Below, in pieces: positions 1 to 7,230 of a DNA stretch of 13,496 nt. The stretch comes from JAGXTF01 sp040376005 (GTDB lineage: Bacteria; Bacteroidota; Bacteroidia; NS11-12g; UBA955), in NCBI GenBank assembly GCA_040376005.1, contig JBEIRK010000073.1:1-13496 (forward strand). Reading direction: 5' to 3'. The translations under genes and the position numbers were made by a program. The stretch's first letter is position 1. Each line of letters starts with the position of its first letter. Under the pieces are notes generated by a model. It did not search any database. It was given only the letters and a program-made list of their open reading frames with translations, and had not been told where the DNA came from.

Positions 1-2
1 AG

Positions 3-1019
3 GCCAAAAGACAAAACCGCATGAAACAGGCCTTCAGTGCCTACATGCTTGAAGAAATTCAAAACACCTTGGATGCTGGGGCCCAAGTCATTGTATTTCA
101 AAACAGAAAGGGCTATGTGCCTTATATAAGCTGTGATTTCTGTGGGCACACCACCCATTGTGTGAACTGTGATATTTCGCTAACCTATTACAAGAGCCTG
201 AATACGCAGAAATGCAATTATTGTGGATTTACCCGCGATACAGAAAAGCAATGTCCAGATTGTGGTAGGACCTCCCTGAGTATGCGTGGATTCGGCACAG
301 AACGCATAGCCGAAGAGCTCGAAATCTATTTCCCAGAAGCGCGGATTACACGATTCGATCAAGAGAGTATTCGAAAGAAATCTGATTTTCAGCGCATTTT
401 AAACGGGTTTGAAAACAAGGAAATCGATATTCTTGTGGGCACACAACTGCTGAGCAAGGGCTTAGACTTTGAAAATGTAGGTTTGGTGTGTATACCCGAT
501 GCGGATATGCTGCTGAATATTCCTGATTTCCGCAGCCATGAACGCGCTTTTCAACAAATGCACCAAGTGGCAGGCCGGTCAGGCAGAGGAACAAAGCAAG
601 GCAAGGTAATTATACAGAGCTACCAGCCCTCGCATCCCGTAATTCAGGCCGTGAAAAATGCCGCTTTTGAAGAATTGGCAGCCTTTGAAATTCCACTGAG
701 AAAATCCCTCAGCTATCCGCCTTTTACACGGCTTATTCGCATTACCCTCAGGCATAAGGATTTTGTCCTTTGTCAGAATGCGGCAGACCTGTATGCCAAT
801 GCCATTCGCAAATACCTCATGGACAGGGTAGTGGGTCCTCAATCGCCTGGTATTGGCAGAATTAGAGGGTATTACTTACAGCAGTTGTTGGTGAAGATGA
901 ATGTGGGAAAAGACGACATTACTCGCATAAAAAAGTACCTTTCTGATGCAGCGCTGCATGTTCAAAAAACCAACGATTTCAAAGGCCTGTGGTTTGATTT
1001 TGATGTAGACCCAGTCTAA
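3..1019 (+). CDS. priA: Primosomal protein N' (replication restart helicase PriA), C-terminal part, 5' end outside window
   Basis: PriA is the 3'-to-5' helicase that recognises stalled forks and starts reloading of the replicative helicase. The frame is open to the left edge of the window, so this is the C-terminal part of a longer gene; the Met at 21 is internal. Counting from that Met, four Cys pairs (C38/C41, C47/C50, C65/C68, C78/C81) form the two-zinc insertion typical of PriA. It is followed by GFGTERIAEEL (90-100), helicase motif V (GTQLLSKGLDFENV, from 140) and motif VI (QVAGRSGRG, 182-190). The family's C-terminal domain then runs to the TAA. The Walker A and DEAH-box parts lie upstream, outside the window. 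hppD follows 91 bases later on the same strand. I see no frameshift or missing ligand, and the assignment is secure. Confidence 0.96.
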   Translation, partial: AKRQNRMKQAFSAYMLEEIQNTLDAGAQVIVFQNRKGYVPYISCDFCGHTTHCVNCDISLTYYKSLNTQKCNYCGFTRDTEKQCPDCGRTSLSMRGFGTERIAEELEIYFPEARITRFDQESIRKKSDFQRILNGFENKEIDILVGTQLLSKGLDFENVGLVCIPDADMLLNIPDFRSHERAFQQMHQVAGRSGRGTKQGKVIIQSYQPSHPVIQAVKNAAFEELAAFEIPLRKSLSYPPFTRLIRITLRHKDFVLCQNAADLYANAIRKYLMDRVVGPQSPGIGRIRGYYLQQLLVKMNVGKDDITRIKKYLSDAALHVQKTNDFKGLWFDFDVDPV

Positions 1020-1110
1020 TAATTTGTACCCAAATCGCACTTGGGCTAGGAACCGCTGCCCAACACTTGCACACATGGATTTCCTGTCGTTATTTTGAAC
1101 CCTAAATCCA

Positions 1111-2235
1111 ATGGAAACCGCAGAAATCACGACCGCCGCAGACCAAAAAGACTTCTTGCCATTGAATGGCACCGATCACATAGAATTTTATGTGGGCAAT
1201 GCAAAGCAAAGCGCGTATTACTACCAAAAAGCTTGGGGGTACAAACTTGTAGCCTATGCGGGTCCAGAAACTGGGGTTCGCGACCGCGCCAGTTATGTGT
1301 TGCAGCAAGGCAAAGTACGTTTGGTTCTTACTGCCAGCATGCACCCCAATACTGAAATTTCTGAGCACAACAACCAACATGGCGATGGGGTTAAGTTCCT
1401 GAGCCTGTGGGTAGATGATGCAACAAAGAGCTTTGAAGAAACGGTAAAACGCGGGGCAAAGCCGCATACGCCTCCTACAAAGATGGAAGATGAACATGGT
1501 TGGGTAATCGTTTCTGCTATTCACACCTATGGTGACACCGTGCACCGTTTTGTAGAACGCCATAGCTACACCGGACCCTTTTTGCCTGGCTTTAAAGCAG
1601 TAGAAAATGCCATGGAAGTGGAACCTGTAGGTATCAAACACGTTGACCACTGTGTAGGAAATGTGGAACTGGGTGAAATGAATAAATGGGTAAACTTCTA
1701 CGAAGAAGTAATGGGCTTCAAGCTTTTATTGACATTTGACGATAAAGACATTTCTACAGAGTACACCGCACTTATGAGTAAGGTGGTAAGCAATGGCAAT
1801 GGTTATGTAAAGTTCCCTATTAACGAGCCAGCGAATGGCCGCAAGAAGTCTCAGATTGAGGAATACATTGAATTCTACCATGGTCCAGGTTGCCAGCACG
1901 TGGCCTTGGCAACAGATGACATCATCAAAACGGTATCTGAATTGAGAAGCCGTGGGGTTGATTTTCTGTACGTTCCAGATACCTATTACCAAGATGCAGC
2001 AGAACGTGTGGGCGCTGTAGATGAGAGTATGGAAGACCTGAAAAAGTGGAATATATTGGTTGACAGGGATGAGGAAGGCTATTTACTGCAGATTTTCACC
2101 AAACCTGTAGAAGACCGTCCTACCTTGTTCTATGAAATCATTCAGCGCAAAGGTGCGCAAAGCTTCGGCAAAGGCAATTTCAAAGCGCTTTTCGAAAGCA
2201 TAGAACGCGAGCAAGAACTCAGAGGAAATTTGTAA
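1111..2235 (+). CDS. hppD: 4-hydroxyphenylpyruvate dioxygenase
   Basis: This non-heme Fe(II) enzyme converts 4-hydroxyphenylpyruvate to homogentisate in tyrosine catabolism and acts in the cytoplasm. The 374-residue length is normal for the family. It has two vicinal-oxygen-chelate domains: the N-terminal one from about residue 22 (HIEFYVGNA) and the catalytic one from about 175. The expected iron ligands are present: H180 in HVDHCVGNV, H263 in GCQHVAL and E342 in FYEIIQR. Other family signatures are SQIEEYIEFYHGPG (248-261), LLQIFTKPVEDRPTLF (325-340) and the closing helix GKGNFKALFESIE (353-365), which gates the active site. The ATG at 1111 gives a normal N-terminus; there is no clear Shine-Dalgarno, as is usual in Bacteroidota. 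No other tyrosine-degradation gene (for example homogentisate dioxygenase) is in the window, so this gene stands apart from its pathway partners here. Confidence 0.97.
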   Translation: METAEITTAADQKDFLPLNGTDHIEFYVGNAKQSAYYYQKAWGYKLVAYAGPETGVRDRASYVLQQGKVRLVLTASMHPNTEISEHNNQHGDGVKFLSLWVDDATKSFEETVKRGAKPHTPPTKMEDEHGWVIVSAIHTYGDTVHRFVERHSYTGPFLPGFKAVENAMEVEPVGIKHVDHCVGNVELGEMNKWVNFYEEVMGFKLLLTFDDKDISTEYTALMSKVVSNGNGYVKFPINEPANGRKKSQIEEYIEFYHGPGCQHVALATDDIIKTVSELRSRGVDFLYVPDTYYQDAAERVGAVDESMEDLKKWNILVDRDEEGYLLQIFTKPVEDRPTLFYEIIQRKGAQSFGKGNFKALFESIEREQELRGNL

Positions 2236-2242
2236 GAAATAT

Positions 2243-2262
2243 CCCAATTCTGGGTCTTTTCT
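2243..2262 (+). terminator. Weak candidate terminator after hppD
   Basis: A CCCA/TGGG stem (2243-2246 and 2251-2254) with a four-base loop begins eight bases after the hppD stop and is followed by a T-rich run (TCTTTTCTT). The position and the T-run fit a factor-independent terminator, but four base pairs is short, so the call is tentative. Confidence 0.3.
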
Positions 2263-2335
2263 TAGCCTATTTTGCCTATTTTAACAATGTAATTTCAAAT
2301 AATGAACCGTAATTTTATAGTCATAAACAATATAG

Positions 2336-2347
2336 GAGTGTACACTC
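2336..2347. repeat. Perfect 12-base palindrome GAGTGTACACTC
   Basis: The 12 bases read the same on both strands with no spacer; symmetry stops at the flanking bases. It sits about 100 bases after hppD and about 450 before the next gene. It has the size of a protein-binding site, but nothing ties it to a given regulator, and no second copy was noticed in the window. Confidence 0.4.
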
Positions 2348-2554
2348 GTTTCATTGAGAGCCCGCAACTTTGCTACTAATGCCACTATTTATAATTAAAA
2401 GTATTTTATTAAGATCTAATTCCTTTTTCGTATAAATATTTTGCTTTGTTGAGGGAATTATATATATTAATCGTACATTTTTCCTGCCCAACCTTCCTTG
2501 GTAAAAAGTCTACTCATGGATAGCGCGACTAATCAACAGTAATAACATAACAAG

Positions 2555-2569
2555 CAGTGATTATCACTG
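2555..2569. promoter_or_regulatory. Operator-like inverted repeat upstream of candidate promoter
   Basis: Seven-base arms CAGTGAT and ATCACTG are separated by one base, giving a 15-base near-palindrome of the size bound by dimeric helix-turn-helix regulators. It ends 26 bases before an exact TAnnTTTG element, so it would lie just upstream of the -33 region. Function is inferred from shape and position only. Confidence 0.35.
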
Positions 2570-2595
2570 TGTCGGTTCCATATAAGTTAATGTTT

Positions 2596-2603
2596 TACAT
2601 TTG
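2596..2603 (+). promoter_or_regulatory. Candidate -7 promoter element for the surface operon (TACATTTG)
   Basis: TACATTTG is an exact match to TAnnTTTG, the -7 consensus of the primary sigma factor in Bacteroidota. No good TTTG or TTG stands at the expected -33 distance; the bases there read GTCGGTTCC. If used, transcription would start near 2610 and leave a leader of roughly 185 bases before the ATG at 2797. Confidence 0.35.
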
Positions 2604-2796
2604 AAACGCAACTGGGCAGATGAGACACCAGCTTATACACCTACTAGAATTTTTACATTGATAAAAGTAGATAATCTATGTAACAAGTAATTAAATCACT
2701 TAAAATGATTCCAAATAAGCAAGTTCCTTCAGTAGAAGTATTGTTTTCTTATTTTTTTGATTATTTTCGCTAAGGTAAGTAAATTATTACAGAAAT

Positions 2797-4080
2797 ATGA
2801 GAATCTTTAGTAAAACCCAGATACGCATTGTGTTGGTTATAATTTGTGCTTCATCTACATTTAGTTGCTATTCACAAATAATTGGTAATTGGTTAAATAA
2901 CTTAGGCACACTTGCTGATAATCAGGCCCAAACAACTGGTGCTGTTGGAATTGGAATTGGTCCCTGGACTGCGGGAACTAAACTTGAAAGTTGGGCACAA
3001 ATAAGATGGTGTCCGCCAGTTGTCGGTTCAGATGAAGCTGGATTATTTTTAACTTTAAAAAAATGTAATTCAAATTCAAATCTTATAAATCTAAACCAAT
3101 TCCAGACTGTTCCAATAGATTTTAATGCCTCATCATTCGAGCCTGCTCCACTTCCGTCATTTGCATTTACATCTTTTCTGCCACTTGGTACATATCCGAC
3201 AAGTTCAAACCCAAATACTACTTATATTTCAGGGGTTAATTCAGGACGAGAGCCATTGTTTTGGGCAAGAACAGAGGAGACAGGAAATGGTGTAACAACT
3301 ACACCAGGGATTGAAACTCAGTTTATTGTCATGCCAAATGGGCATACAGGTATTAATGTCTCTGCACCTAGAGCAGCATTAGATGTTAGAACTTGGGGAC
3401 TCAATACACCAACAGCTATTTTTGGAATGCATGCATTAAGAGGATTTATTTCGCATCCTAATGCGCTATCTGGAGTGCAATATCGGTTTTCAAGACATTT
3501 GGCAATAATTCCTTTTCTAGGTGCTGCTGGATATAACAACAATTCACAAAAGGGGGATTTAGGGTTAATATACACTGATGGACTGGGAGCCAATGGTGAA
3601 AATGTTGACGGTTCGCTGCTTATTGCTCCTTGGTCAGTTTCAAATTCTGTTGGTGGTATAAAATTAGATAATCTAGGAAATGTAACTGTCTTCAAGAATT
3701 TAACTGTTCAAGGCGCATTAGCTTTTCCAGGTTATATAGACCAGAATTTGGAAGTAAGGGGATTAGTAAAATGCACAACTCTACTAGTTAATCAAAAATG
3801 GTGGCCTGATTATGTTTTCAAGCAGCAATATAAATTAAGAACAATAGAAGATTTTTCTAATTATATTAAATTGAACCAAAGACTTCCAAATTTTCCAAGC
3901 GCAGAAGAAGTTCAAAACAATGGTCAGGATATAGGTGAATTACAAAAACTTCAACAACAATCACTTGAAGAGATCTCCCTATATATAATTGAGCTAAATG
4001 CACGATTAATCGAAGCTAATCAAAAAATTGATAAACTCAAAAATACTATTGATTCATTGGAGAGTAAATGTCAAAAGTAA
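2797..4080 (+). CDS. Secreted fibre-like protein with WPDYVF-type C-terminal module
   Basis: This 427-residue protein is probably exported and surface-associated. Residues 1-27 form a signal peptide (Arg/Lys start, hydrophobic core IVLVIICASS, likely cleavage after CYSQ). The middle is beta-rich and low in charge. The segment HTGINVSAPRAALDVRT (183-199) matches the 'valid-in-context, alpha-data' pattern common in Bacteroidota fibre-like proteins, where similar strings recur before the C-terminal module. From 336 it carries WWPDYVF, KLRTIEDFSNYI, LPNFPSAEEV and IGELQ, the conserved end module of these proteins, which recalls the phage tail-fibre chaperone (peptidase S74-like) region. A coiled coil from about 380 to 425 (LQQQSLEEISLYIIELNARL and onward) could trimerise it. 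No S74 catalytic pair was identified, so self-cleavage should not be assumed. It is the first gene of a tight four-gene run, 14 bases ahead of the GH16 gene. Its precise role is unknown. Confidence 0.8.
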   Translation: MRIFSKTQIRIVLVIICASSTFSCYSQIIGNWLNNLGTLADNQAQTTGAVGIGIGPWTAGTKLESWAQIRWCPPVVGSDEAGLFLTLKKCNSNSNLINLNQFQTVPIDFNASSFEPAPLPSFAFTSFLPLGTYPTSSNPNTTYISGVNSGREPLFWARTEETGNGVTTTPGIETQFIVMPNGHTGINVSAPRAALDVRTWGLNTPTAIFGMHALRGFISHPNALSGVQYRFSRHLAIIPFLGAAGYNNNSQKGDLGLIYTDGLGANGENVDGSLLIAPWSVSNSVGGIKLDNLGNVTVFKNLTVQGALAFPGYIDQNLEVRGLVKCTTLLVNQKWWPDYVFKQQYKLRTIEDFSNYIKLNQRLPNFPSAEEVQNNGQDIGELQKLQQQSLEEISLYIIELNARLIEANQKIDKLKNTIDSLESKCQK

Positions 4081-4094
4081 TTTAACTGCACGGT

Positions 4095-5537
4095 ATGAAA
4101 AAAAGCATTTTTATAACATTTTTATTACAATTGTTTATCCATAATTCGAATGGTCAGAATCAAAGATGCAGTCAGTTTGATGATGGCTTATTTAATATTA
4201 TCGGTAGAACTGATAACTGTAATCCTAATAATTATCGCTTGGTATACGAAGATAATTTTAATGGTAATTCATTGGACTTAACTTTCTGGAGACCTTTAAC
4301 GGGTTTGCCTACTGCCGATCTCGAATTATCTTACTATCAACCGGAAAACTTTGTTGTATCAGATGGTTTACTAAAAATTATCACTAAAAAAGAAAACTTA
4401 GGTACAAAATCTTGGCAATATTGGGATGGTAATACGCAATCAATGATTCAAAAATCAGCAAATTTCAATTACTCATCAGCATGGATGGAATCAAAATTTA
4501 AATTTCCTTATGCATATGGAAAGTTTGAGGCACGAGTTAAAATCACTAATTCAAACAGCTGTCGCCCTGCATTTTGGTTATACGGAAACCATTCAAATGA
4601 AATAGATATATTTGAATTTTTTGAAGATGTCACAAAAATGTCCTATACTATACATGATGATATTTAAAATACTGGAGGTGAAAAATTTTGTCACAACGAC
4701 TTTAGTCTCGGTAGTAGCTCTTCTTTTGCGAATGATTTTCACATTTATTCAGTTACTTGGACACCTTGGGCTATCAAAATATATCTAGATAATGTATTAA
4801 AGTGGACATATAGTAGATGGGCAACAATACTATCACAAGATGTTGAATGCCCTGATGTTACTAGTAATTACATTCGGAGATCTGTTTATGCTGATAATCC
4901 AATGGTTATTAAATTCAATACAAAGGTTTCAAAAGAAGATGATAATCTTATAACACCAGTACAAATGGAGGTTGATTGGGTAAGAGTCTATTATCAATTG
5001 GAGTGCAAAGATATTACAATTAATAATCCAGATGACATTCCTCAAATAGACGGGATGTACAATTTTCTTTATGGTAAAAACATAACAATAAATTGTAATT
5101 ATAATGTGGGAACAAATAAACCTTTGGCACTTATTGGTGCTGAATCAATTAAAATCATAGGAAATCTTACATCAGCATCTGGCACCTATTTTTATACTCA
5201 TGTGCATAGTTCAAGTGATTGCAATGGTCAATCTCCATTTCCATTAACTGATAGTAATTCATTTAATACGACGGGAAAGAGAGTAAACAATATTTTTATG
5301 TATCCGAGTCCAATTGGGTCAGATCAAATATTAAATTTTAGTGGACTGGAAAATAAAAATAACGAAGCCTATAAAATCAAAATATTCAATTCTGACGGTA
5401 GAGTTTTGGAAAGTGGATTGATTGATGGAAATTATGCAACATACCAAATAAACAATTATTTAAGTCCTGGTATATACTACGTAATTCTCACTGACCAAAA
5501 ATCCGTTGACCATCATTTCAAATTTATTAGTATTTAG
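4095..5537 (+). pseudogene. GH16 endo-glucanase-like enzyme with T9SS sorting domain, interrupted by one in-frame TAA
   Basis: Read through the stop, this is a 480-codon secreted glycoside hydrolase of family 16 (laminarinase/lichenase/agarase fold). A signal peptide occupies residues 1-20. The GH16 sandwich starts near 48 (RLVYEDNFNG). The catalytic motif EIDIFE has the nucleophile at E169 and the acid/base at E174, with the extra beta-bulge residue. The domain continues past the stop with FHIYSVTWTPWAIKIYLDN and ends at MEVDWVRVYY (291-300). A short beta-rich linker follows, then a type A T9SS sorting domain from about 401 (MYPSP, KIKIFNSDGRVLE, LSPGIYYVILTDQ). Codon 191 is TAA (4665-4667, inside HDDI-stop-NTGGEKFC). 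The 289 following codons stay open and conserved in the same frame. As written, the product would stop mid-fold with no sorting domain. It could be a recent pseudogene, a sequencing error or a suppressed stop; the substrate (probably a beta-1,3- or mixed-linkage glucan) is inferred. Confidence 0.88.
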
Positions 5538-5538
5538 C

Positions 5539-6237
5539 ATGAAACAAATCGTTACATTTTTTTTGTTTATTTCAACTCAACTCACCTTATTTGCAAATAG
5601 CCACCGTCCTAATGATTCAATGGAATTGGGGAAATTTTATTTTTCGATAAATCCCAATTTAAATTTCATATTACCCGAAAATTCTTATTTCGTTAACCAT
5701 AAGCCAAAGTTAAGCAAATTGTCTTCTAATTATGAATTTGGGTATTCATTTTTAAAATATAGTGCATTCGTGAATTACTACAATCGTCATATTGGTTATT
5801 GTTCATATTCAAGGCATTCGAATGACTTACTTTCCAATTCGGAATATAAATATAATATTTCGGGTTTTGGTATTTTTGCCCAACATACATTGTTTCAAAA
5901 AGGCCATATTCAATTGTATCATGGTTATGGTATTGGAATAAACAAAATTAGAATGGCTACATTAACAATAATAAATACGGATACAAAATTACATATTTCA
6001 GATACAGTTCAAAACATTAATGTTTTAACTGTGCAAAAAAGTGTCCAGCGCGTGAGTTTAAGTATTAATCTTCGCACTTTTTATACTTTTCCGAAGTTAC
6101 ATCATTTTAGCATATTTGCCGATTATTCAATAACAAAAAATTTAAAAAACAAGAATAATGCTAATATTGACATTCTCACTTATTATGGTGGCTATGTTAA
6201 TTCTTTTTCCCTAGGTGTAAAATATGAATTATTTTAA
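5539..6237 (+). CDS. Small outer-membrane beta-barrel-like protein, family not recognised
   Basis: This 232-residue protein has a signal peptide (MKQIVTFFLFISTQLTLFA, cleavage near residue 19). The rest alternates polar and aromatic or hydrophobic residues in short strands (for example FYFSINPNLNFIL, FGYSFLKYSAFVNYY, RVSLSINLRTFYTF, NSFSLGVKYELF). It ends in an aromatic residue after a strand, like the C-terminal beta-signal of barrel proteins inserted by BAM. The size suggests an 8-10 strand barrel. The chosen ATG lies one base after the GH16 stop; an in-frame ATG at 5506 inside the GH16 end would put 11 non-signal residues in front, so it is less likely. It overlaps the next gene by 14 bases, indicating translational coupling. 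I do not recognise a named family. It could be a porin-like protein or a structural partner of the exported proteins encoded upstream. Confidence 0.7.
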   Translation: MKQIVTFFLFISTQLTLFANSHRPNDSMELGKFYFSINPNLNFILPENSYFVNHKPKLSKLSSNYEFGYSFLKYSAFVNYYNRHIGYCSYSRHSNDLLSNSEYKYNISGFGIFAQHTLFQKGHIQLYHGYGIGINKIRMATLTIINTDTKLHISDTVQNINVLTVQKSVQRVSLSINLRTFYTFPKLHHFSIFADYSITKNLKNKNNANIDILTYYGGYVNSFSLGVKYELF

Positions 6238-6937
6238 ATGTATAATATTTTTTATACTATTGAATCCCAGTGTAGTTTTTCCGTATACAAATGGTAAAGC
6301 AGATTCTATCAATAAGAGATTTGTAAGTACTTGTTTAAATAATAGTGTTCATCGTTTTAAGACTCCACAGGGTTATAAATCGGAAAATTTATTCTCTAGT
6401 GGGTATAGTTTTGACTTAGGCTTAGAAAATAAGTTATTCGCTGTGTCGATAGGGTATAGAAATCACAACTTTGTTTTTCGACAACACAATACAGCATTAG
6501 ATTCATTCAACGGTTTGGGAACTTCTGCTAAATACTATTATAAAATAGAATCTATTCCTATTCGGCTCAGGTATGAATTCATTCACAAAGAGAAAAGCTC
6601 ATTGGCACTGGATTTGGGTATCTCTTTAAATCGTGAGAACTTCACTAAAGTAATAACCGAGTATCCACCGAACGTGACTAATTCATACTATTTGGTTAAG
6701 TATGATAAAGCATTTAGCTCATTAAATGGATCATTTGGTATTGATTACGAATACGATCTCAATAAGAAATTTTCAGTTGGCTGTTCTGTTGAAGCCCAAG
6801 TGGAATTCACAAAGAGCTACACTTATGGAGTACCTTCGCAAATGTCATCAGCAGGTAAGTTCTTATACCCTTTTGGTTGGACTCCAATTTATGTTTTGAA
6901 TTCTATCTACCTGAAATATTCGTTTAATGTCAAATAA
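6224..6937 (+). CDS. Second small outer-membrane beta-barrel-like protein, family not recognised
   Basis: This 237-residue protein starts with a signal peptide (YFKCIIFFILLNPSVVFPYTNG, cleavage near 20-24). Amphipathic strands follow: SSGYSFDLGLENKLFAVSIG, AKYYYKIESIPIRLRYEF (from about 101) and SLNGSFGIDYEYD, ending with SIYLKYSFNVK. The 'Y.IPIRLRYEF' strand resembles the strand common in Bacteroidota PorT-like outer-membrane barrels, but similarity beyond that pattern cannot be claimed. The start overlaps the preceding gene by 14 bases, so the two are probably translated from one mRNA. The sequence is not an obvious copy of its neighbour. It is the last gene of the AT-rich run; the next gene on this strand is 293 bases away. 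The barrel call is fairly sure, the role unknown. Confidence 0.7.
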   Translation: MNYFKCIIFFILLNPSVVFPYTNGKADSINKRFVSTCLNNSVHRFKTPQGYKSENLFSSGYSFDLGLENKLFAVSIGYRNHNFVFRQHNTALDSFNGLGTSAKYYYKIESIPIRLRYEFIHKEKSSLALDLGISLNRENFTKVITEYPPNVTNSYYLVKYDKAFSSLNGSFGIDYEYDLNKKFSVGCSVEAQVEFTKSYTYGVPSQMSSAGKFLYPFGWTPIYVLNSIYLKYSFNVK

Positions 6938-7230
6938 ATATTTTCATGTGGCTTCTTAGTCCATTTGTGGCCAAGCTACTAGAGCAATTATGGTATTTGA
7001 ATTGAGTTTGAGTAGATGATTAACAACTTTGTTGACAGTTTAGCGCACTTGCCTTCCAATTACTAAAGGATAATTTATCTTCATTCGGCTTTGAATGAAT
7101 TTATTACTCAAATAGTGGTAAATCCAATAAATCTAACGTACTTTGTAGTGTAATTAACACAAACAGGCGGCGATTTTCTGCTTTTGCTATTTCTGAATAC
7201 TCGATCTGATCATTCACCGCCACCGTATTC
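6938..7230. other. Intergenic region between surface genes and DEAD-box helicase
   Basis: These 293 AT-rich bases carry no plausible gene, tRNA or repeat array. They hold a hairpin that may end the surface operon (7080-7099) and, close to the helicase gene, GC-rich arms able to pair in the leader (7166-7173 with 7214-7221). No exact TAnnTTTG element was found here. The nearest partial match is TACTTTG (7139-7145), which is one base short. Confidence 0.5.
7080..7104 (+). terminator. Candidate terminator of the surface operon
   Basis: Perfect seven-base arms TTCATTC (7080-7086) and GAATGAA (7093-7099) enclose a six-base loop and are followed by TTTATT. It lies about 140 bases after the last barrel gene. 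The stem is AT-rich and therefore weak, so this is only a candidate. Confidence 0.3.

Larger units (their letters stand above)
2236..2796. other. 561-base AT-rich intergenic region with palindromes and a candidate promoter
   Basis: No convincing gene is seen on either strand; open frames here are at most about 20 codons. The stretch marks the change from the moderate-GC priA/hppD side to the AT-rich surface block. It holds a weak hairpin just after hppD, a tandem pair of GCCTATTTT (2265-2282), a perfect 12-base palindrome (2336-2347), a 15-base operator-like inverted repeat (2555-2569), an exact TAnnTTTG element (2596-2603) and a 22-codon ORF (2705-2773). No tRNA, CRISPR repeat or transposase remnant was recognised. 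The long untranslated stretch upstream of the surface genes suggests regulation or a decayed sequence; the sequence alone does not decide. Confidence 0.6.

Noticed and set aside
1029..1045. CCCAA/TTGGG hairpin as a terminator after priA
   Set aside because: Only five pairs, no T-run after it, and the short gap allows read-through into hppD.
1091..1097. TATTTTG as the -7 promoter element of hppD
   Set aside because: One base short of TAnnTTTG and too close to the start codon to leave a reasonable leader; kept as no call.
1102..1650. 182-codon open frame on the - strand inside hppD
   Set aside because: Fully antisense to a gene with all catalytic residues in place; the translation shows no domain or signal sequence.
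3318..3695. 125-codon open frame on the - strand within the fibre gene
   Set aside because: Antisense to a convincing signal-peptide protein; composition and lack of motifs fit a shadow frame.
2797..4080. Prophage tail-fibre gene marking a phage island
   Set aside because: The C-terminal module is common in chromosomal Bacteroidota proteins, there is a signal peptide, and no other phage gene is nearby.
4665..4667. Programmed recoding (selenocysteine or pyrrolysine) at the GH16 stop
   Set aside because: The codon is TAA, not TGA or TAG, no stem-loop typical of such sites was evident, and the position is not a catalytic residue of the family.
4902..5537. The 3' half of the GH16 gene as a separate gene starting at 4902
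   Set aside because: It would begin in the middle of the GH16 fold without a signal peptide, although its T9SS domain needs export across the inner membrane first; it is the same frame as the 5' half.
5506..5538. Earlier ATG at 5506 as the start of the first barrel gene
   Set aside because: It would add 11 residues in front of a normal signal peptide and overlap the coding end of the GH16 gene; ATG at 5539 fits better.
2797..6937. Polysaccharide utilisation locus
   Set aside because: A GH16 enzyme alone is not enough: no SusC-like or SusD-like gene and no hybrid two-component or ECF regulator is present in the window.
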